DNA from: Rickettsiales bacterium
GTDB taxonomy: Bacteria > Pseudomonadota > Alphaproteobacteria > Rickettsiales > Rickettsiaceae
Direction of reading: 5' to 3'
Assembly: GCA_947508155.1 (NCBI GenBank)
Contig: CANNRM010000003.1
Location: forward strand, 1-11,347
Length of the DNA: 11,347 nt
In this document: positions 7,845 to 11,347 of the stretch, piece after piece
Layout of the letters: every line of letters starts with the position of its first letter
Numbering within the stretch: the stretch's first letter is position 1
The notes under the pieces: model-generated
What the model was told of the DNA's origin: nothing
Databases searched by the model: none
The model's input: the letters and a program-made list of their open reading frames with translations, nothing else
Program-made: the position numbers and the translations under genes

Positions 7845-9093
7845 AAGCTATGGCTGTTGGAACCATTACAACAAGTATTACTCTATGGCCAAAAAATTCA
7901 GAAAAATAGACAAGCCCAAAGGAAGTTATAACATATACTACTGCCCGCGATAAGGCGTATGCGAAAGTAGCATAAGTAAACCTTTTAAATACAGGGAAAT
8001 GCTTATAAAAGATAGGGATAGCTGGGGTGCCCATAAATCCAAATACTACTATAACGGTTTGAATAAACATAATTTGGAAAGGAGATGTAAGATGACTGAA
8101 CAAATATGGACAAATCAAAACAAATAGCATGAATATTGCTAATCTGACTTTGATAATTTTTAAAGGATATATTTTGTAGCTTAGATATGCGAGTATAAAC
8201 CAGCTAAAAAGCTGTATCATAGATACTATAAAATTTTGGTGAATTACTTCTTCTGGACTAAAGTGAAAGGTATTTTTAAGAATACTGCCGCAATACATGT
8301 AAGCAAAATAAAAACATATTGGCCAAGAACATTCTATAATAAATAACGCAACGGCAGTTTTAGTTTTTACTTTTTCATTCCAAATAACGTTTGTATCGAG
8401 TATACTAGGGTCATGATCAGATTTAATCATGGCAGATTTGATTCTACGTTTTGCATCCGCAAAATCAGGAGTTTCTCTCATGCGCGTTCTTGCTACAGCT
8501 CCAACTACTGCTACTAAGGCTCCAAACCAAAAAGCGTTTCTCCAATCAAAGTCAAAGGAGGTAACAAGTGATGCTACTCCTAAGGCACAAGTGCCTCCCA
8601 AAACTCCAAATACAGCAATAAGTGTGACTGCTGGATATTGTACTGGTGGCTTAGTAATTTCTGTTATATAGAGATCAGCTCCTATGACTTCTCCCATAGA
8701 GGACATACCTTGCACTATACGACATGCTGTAACAAGATAAGCTGCTGTAATGCCTATTTGCTCATAAGTTGGTAAATTGGCCATTGTAAAGCATGACAGC
8801 GACATCATCATTGTTGTGATAATAACAGTTGATTTACGACCTATATGATCTCCGAGATACCCAAATACAAGTGCTCCAAATGGTCTTAAGACATAAGATG
8901 AGCAAAAAGCAAAAGCGGTAAGTAATGCTGTGGTATGTGGATCAGTTTTTGGGAAAAAGAGTTCATTGAGCAATACTGACATATGTACATAAAGTAATAG
9001 ATCAAAATATTCAAGGAAGGTGCCTATAGATAATAGTCCTATGGCTTCTTTTTTTTGCATGGTTAATGATGAATATGTTTCTGTATTTTGCAT
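7741..9093 (-). CDS. MFS transporter, metabolite:H+ symporter (ProP-like) type
   Basis: This 450-residue inner-membrane protein has about 12 hydrophobic segments and the length usual for the MHS branch of the major facilitator superfamily (ProP, KgtP and ShiA relatives). The first segment carries GTFLEYFDLLLY (24-35), a version of the family's G-N-x-x-E-W-Y-D-F motif. RPFGALVFGYLGDHIGRK (70-87) is MHS motif A, with His83 where Arg is usual. RIVQGMSSMGEVIGA (125-139) and RMRETPDF (204-211) are further MHS signatures. The substrate cannot be told from sequence; proline/betaine, a dicarboxylate or another small host metabolite are family options. The start at 9093 lacks a clear ribosome site, and Met12 at 9060 is a possible alternative. 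The gene lies 31 bases after the DUF2608 gene on the same strand, suggesting co-transcription. Its last 34 codons, including the stop, overlap the convergent SpoT-like gene. Confidence 0.88.
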   Translation of the reverse strand: MQNTETYSSLTMQKKEAIGLLSIGTFLEYFDLLLYVHMSVLLNELFFPKTDPHTTALLTAFAFCSSYVLRPFGALVFGYLGDHIGRKSTVIITTMMMSLSCFTMANLPTYEQIGITAAYLVTACRIVQGMSSMGEVIGADLYITEITKPPVQYPAVTLIAVFGVLGGTCALGVASLVTSFDFDWRNAFWFGALVAVVGAVARTRMRETPDFADAKRRIKSAMIKSDHDPSILDTNVIWNEKVKTKTAVALFIIECSWPICFYFAYMYCGSILKNTFHFSPEEVIHQNFIVSMIQLFSWFILAYLSYKIYPLKIIKVRLAIFMLFVLICPYLFSHLTSPFQIMFIQTVIVVFGFMGTPAIPIFYKHFPVFKRFTYATFAYALSRAVVYVITSFGLVYFSEFFGHRVILVVMVPTAIAFIYAIRHFEELEKEAQHLSSLVDSPEQLPEAQNS

Positions 9094-9124
9094 ATAGCCA
9101 TTGATTTTAGAGTTTATTTATTTT

Positions 9125-10018
9125 TTACTTACCTGGATTGTGGCTTGCTGTCTGGATATTGAAATTGTTAGGTGGCGTTATGTGAATCAAATTTCTTTCG
9201 GCCATTTCTTTGTGTGTGAGCCATTCATGGTCTTGTTCTAATATTTGAAAGCGTAGTTTTTCAGTTTCTTTGTTTATAATCGGTAATGGCATCTGAGATA
9301 CAGCGGTATAATGAAAACCATAAAACTCTATTTTCATCTTGCGACTTAGATTTTCTAGTGATTCTATGTTATTTAACATATCATCAACAAATATGATAGT
9401 TTTAGGCCGGTAATTGCTTTGAAGTAGAACATGTTCCAACATTTTAGCTTTATCTATTTGAGCTGTAAGCATTACACCTGATTTTAAAATAGGTACCCCA
9501 TCATTTTCTTCCAGTTGTTTCGCATATAGATCTGTTTTTATGGGGGTTAGAGTAGAAAAATCAAAACCTAGATCATGTAAATGTTTGACGCGCCAATCTT
9601 CTATACTATCAATGACACCAAATTTACCTGTATAAATGGATGAAAGCGCCATAGTAGGTATTTTACGGATTTTGAGTTCAGCAAATATATTCATTATTTC
9701 TGGATCCACTAGACGCCATTTTGCTTTAGATGCAGTAATGCCATATAATTCTTTCCACTCTTCTTTAGAAATGCGATTCTCTATAGCTTGCCATAATTCT
9801 TTGCGATAAGGGTGGCGATTTAGAGTATATTCATCAGTTGGCATAATAAGTACGTGGTCTACATCAAAAATCACAAGTGTATCTTGATTGGCGCGTCCAA
9901 TAGCTTCTTTTAAAAGGATGAAATTGGAAATTTTTATAACATCAGCTAATGCTACATTTACTATCATAAGGGAACTTAAAATTATTACGCTTATTACGCG
10001 AGTTATGATTGTAATCAT
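9125..10018 (-). CDS. secreted DUF2608 family protein, HAD-like phosphatase fold
   Basis: The 297-residue product starts with a hydrophobic signal sequence (about residues 1-25, likely cut after NVALA), so it probably acts in the periplasm or outside the cell. The rest fits DUF2608, a HAD-superfamily group I know from Rickettsiales and Legionella. Motif I is VIFDVDHVL (49-57) with nucleophile Asp52 and Asp54. TMALSS (122-127) fits motif II, Lys190 or Lys192 is the probable motif III lysine, and IFVDDMLNNI (209-218) with Asp212 and Asp213 is motif IV. The catalytic set therefore looks complete, and phosphatase activity is plausible, but the substrate is unknown. The Met at 10018 is supported by AAGGA six bases upstream. 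The MFS gene follows 31 bases downstream, perhaps so that a product released by the phosphatase is imported; that link is inference. Confidence 0.8.
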   Translation of the reverse strand: MITIITRVISVIILSSLMIVNVALADVIKISNFILLKEAIGRANQDTLVIFDVDHVLIMPTDEYTLNRHPYRKELWQAIENRISKEEWKELYGITASKAKWRLVDPEIMNIFAELKIRKIPTMALSSIYTGKFGVIDSIEDWRVKHLHDLGFDFSTLTPIKTDLYAKQLEENDGVPILKSGVMLTAQIDKAKMLEHVLLQSNYRPKTIIFVDDMLNNIESLENLSRKMKIEFYGFHYTAVSQMPLPIINKETEKLRFQILEQDHEWLTHKEMAERNLIHITPPNNFNIQTASHNPGK

Positions 10019-10024
10019 TATTTA

Positions 10025-10029
10025 TCCTT
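10025..10029 (-). promoter_or_regulatory. ribosome binding site of the DUF2608 gene
   Basis: On the minus strand AAGGA lies six bases before the ATG at 10018-10016, good spacing for initiation. It supports the start that gives a complete signal peptide. Confidence 0.65.
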
Positions 10030-10722
10030 ATATCAAGTAAAATAAATCTATAGTTGTGCAAACGAGTATTATTTATTTATAATTGTTGTGCATTACTTCG
10101 CCTGAAACAATGGAAATATATTGTTGCCAAACTGAGTAGTAGAGATATGTTGTGCTTATGTGCCAGTATGCGGATAAAGTACAACCATAGATAAATATTA
10201 GCAAAGAAAAGCTTTGAAGTAAATAGTAGAAAGATGTTAATATAGAAATATTATAAATAGGGCTATAATTGACTTGCTTGAATATGCATTATTTGTCAAT
10301 GTGTATGACGGTTTCAATAATTGTTATGTTTTTTATATATCAATAAGAAGCATATATTCTTGTGTAGTATGAAGACTTTGTGGTAGATTCACTTTTTTAA
10401 AATTAGACTCTTGCTATGAACCCTAATGTTATTAGGTCCTTTAGAGAGTAATTTGAATAACTGAGTATAACAGATTTAAGACTTACAATGTTACATATCG
10501 CTACTAATTAGTACAGTAATAATTCTTGCTCTTGGTAATATATTTCTTAAGAAAATGCTTAAAATTAACCAATCTACGTCAAAATATCAATTATATTAAA
10601 AATATAAAATTTTTTCTTGCCATTTTAAGGATCTTTACATAATATCCCATTAATTCATCCTGCAGTTATAGTAGTTATGAGTATATGCAATTATTTTGAA
10701 TTGTTAGACAGCAATAAATAAT

Positions 10723-10751
10723 TTGACATTATACAACCATAATTACATGAT
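10723..10751 (+). promoter_or_regulatory. probable sigma70-type promoter for the tpsB-like gene
   Basis: A perfect TTGACA (10723-10728) is followed after 17 bases by CATGAT (10746-10751), which matches the -10 consensus at 4 of 6 positions. Transcription would start near 10758, about 80 bases before the GTG start at 10837. Confidence 0.45.
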
Positions 10752-10836
10752 AAAGTACAAATACTTAACTATGAGTTTATTTATTAAAGTGTCAGCAAGT
10801 AGTATTAGCCTAATTTAAAGATAAGAAAGTTAAGTC

Positions 10837-11347
10837 GTGAAAGTTTTAAAAATAATAATAATTATTCTTGTGGTTAGTTTTAGTCGATGGAGCTTGGCAG
10901 AGGAAGTTGTGGAACAACCTGATGCTCCGCCAGCAAAACAATCCAATTGTTTTGAAATCAATGAAATTGCTTTTAAGGGAGCGACTCACATGTCAAAAAA
11001 TCAGAGATCAGAATTACTCAAAAAATATGAGCGTCGTTGTCTAGGCGGTAGTGATATACAGATTTTAGTGCGTGAAGTGGCAAATTACTATATCGGTAAT
11101 GGTCATGTTAGTACTAGAGTTTCAATTCCTGAGCAAAATTTACGCAGCGGAAAGTTAGTTTTAGAAGTGCATGAGGGCAAAGTGGAGCACGTAGAATATC
11201 AAGAGTCAGGTACTAACAGTGGAAGGAACAGATTTAATATTTTACCGGATCCACGTAACCAGATATTGAATCTACGAGATTTGGAACAAGCAGTGGATAA
11301 CATGAGTCGCCTAAAATCCAATAATACAACAATGCGTTTACAACCTG
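10837..11347 (+). CDS. ShlB/FhaC-type (TpsB) outer-membrane transporter, 5' part only
   Basis: The gene runs off the window after 170 codons. It is the N-terminal part of a TpsB protein, the outer-membrane barrel of two-partner secretion, which exports a large TpsA hemolysin or adhesin from the periplasm. The start is GTG at 10837. An in-frame TAA at 10831-10833 rules out anything longer, and only a weak AAGAAAG ribosome site precedes it. Residues 1-21 form a signal peptide (a run of isoleucines, cut after SLA). A short Pro- and Gln-rich linker follows, where TpsB proteins carry a plug helix. Next is a POTRA_2 domain (about 41-127): it opens with CFEINEIAFKGA, the RRCLGG turn contains a Cys that could pair with the first one, and VSTRVSIPEQNLRSGKL is the family signature. 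The start of the second POTRA is visible (LNLRDLEQAVDNMSRLKSNN). The barrel lies beyond the window, and a TpsA gene would be expected nearby. Confidence 0.88.
   Translation, partial: MKVLKIIIIILVVSFSRWSLAEEVVEQPDAPPAKQSNCFEINEIAFKGATHMSKNQRSELLKKYERRCLGGSDIQILVREVANYYIGNGHVSTRVSIPEQNLRSGKLVLEVHEGKVEHVEYQESGTNSGRNRFNILPDPRNQILNLRDLEQAVDNMSRLKSNNTTMRLQP

Larger units (their letters stand above)
10019..10836. other. divergent AT-rich intergenic region
   Basis: These 818 bases separate the start of the DUF2608 gene (minus) from the start of the tpsB-like gene (plus), so they should hold both promoters. I found no gene or recognisable remnant. Visible elements are three direct copies of GTTGTGC (10053, 10085, 10149), a perfect palindrome TTTCTTAAGAAA (10543-10554), and a small hairpin CCTAAT-GTT-ATTAGG (10422-10436) flanked by ACTCT (10407-10411) and AGAGT (10445-10449). 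A 20-codon hydrophobic open frame (10284-10346) has no ribosome site and is not called. The length is not exceptional for Rickettsiales, which often carry long non-coding stretches. Confidence 0.6.

Noticed and set aside
8429..8671. An 80-codon open frame on the plus strand inside the MFS gene
   Set aside because: It is antisense to a well-supported transporter region and shows no family features.
10284..10346. A 20-codon hydrophobic open frame on the plus strand, like a small membrane peptide
   Set aside because: No ribosome site precedes it, and AT-rich DNA easily yields short hydrophobic frames.
10422..10436. Hairpin CCTAAT-GTT-ATTAGG as a terminator or tRNA fragment
   Set aside because: The stem is six pairs with no T-run, and there is no cloverleaf or T-loop signature around it.

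Overview
The window is AT-rich and most likely comes from an intracellular alphaproteobacterium of the order Rickettsiales. I infer this from the gene combination, not from a marker gene. A Ti-type TraA relaxase, a short stand-alone SpoT-like HD hydrolase and a ProP/MHS-type MFS transporter are what one finds in and around Rickettsiales amplified genetic elements (RAGEs, degenerate conjugative elements). A secreted DUF2608 HAD protein also fits this order. No rRNA, tRNA, transposase, integrase or CRISPR array was seen.

Layout. Positions 1-233 are a non-coding leader with a probable promoter and a large inverted repeat. One flank of the repeat, read on the minus strand, carries a near-consensus MOBQ-type nick sequence, so I read this as the origin of transfer (oriT) of the element. 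A single giant gene on the plus strand follows (234-6908, 2224 aa). It joins a MobA/MobL relaxase, a superfamily 1 helicase, a long linker, a CHC2-like fold without its cysteines, a Toprim domain and an unassigned His-rich C-terminal part. A 231-base spacer then leads to a SpoT-like (p)ppGpp hydrolase (7140-7844, plus). Its last 34 codons overlap the 3' end of a convergent MFS transporter (7741-9093, minus). Upstream of the transporter on the same strand, 31 bases away, is a secreted DUF2608 HAD-family protein (9125-10018, minus), and the two probably form an operon. An AT-rich divergent intergenic region of 818 bases follows. The window ends inside a TpsB/ShlB-type two-partner secretion gene (10837 onward, plus), which encodes a signal peptide and a POTRA domain before it is cut off.

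How the parts may work together. oriT and TraA would form the DNA-processing half of a conjugation system: nicking, unwinding and possibly priming of the transferred strand. The mating channel genes are not in this window. The SpoT hydrolase is typical cargo of such elements and could lower the host cell's alarmone. The MFS and DUF2608 pair and the TpsB gene look like host-interaction and uptake genes beside the element. Whether they are inside or outside it cannot be decided here.
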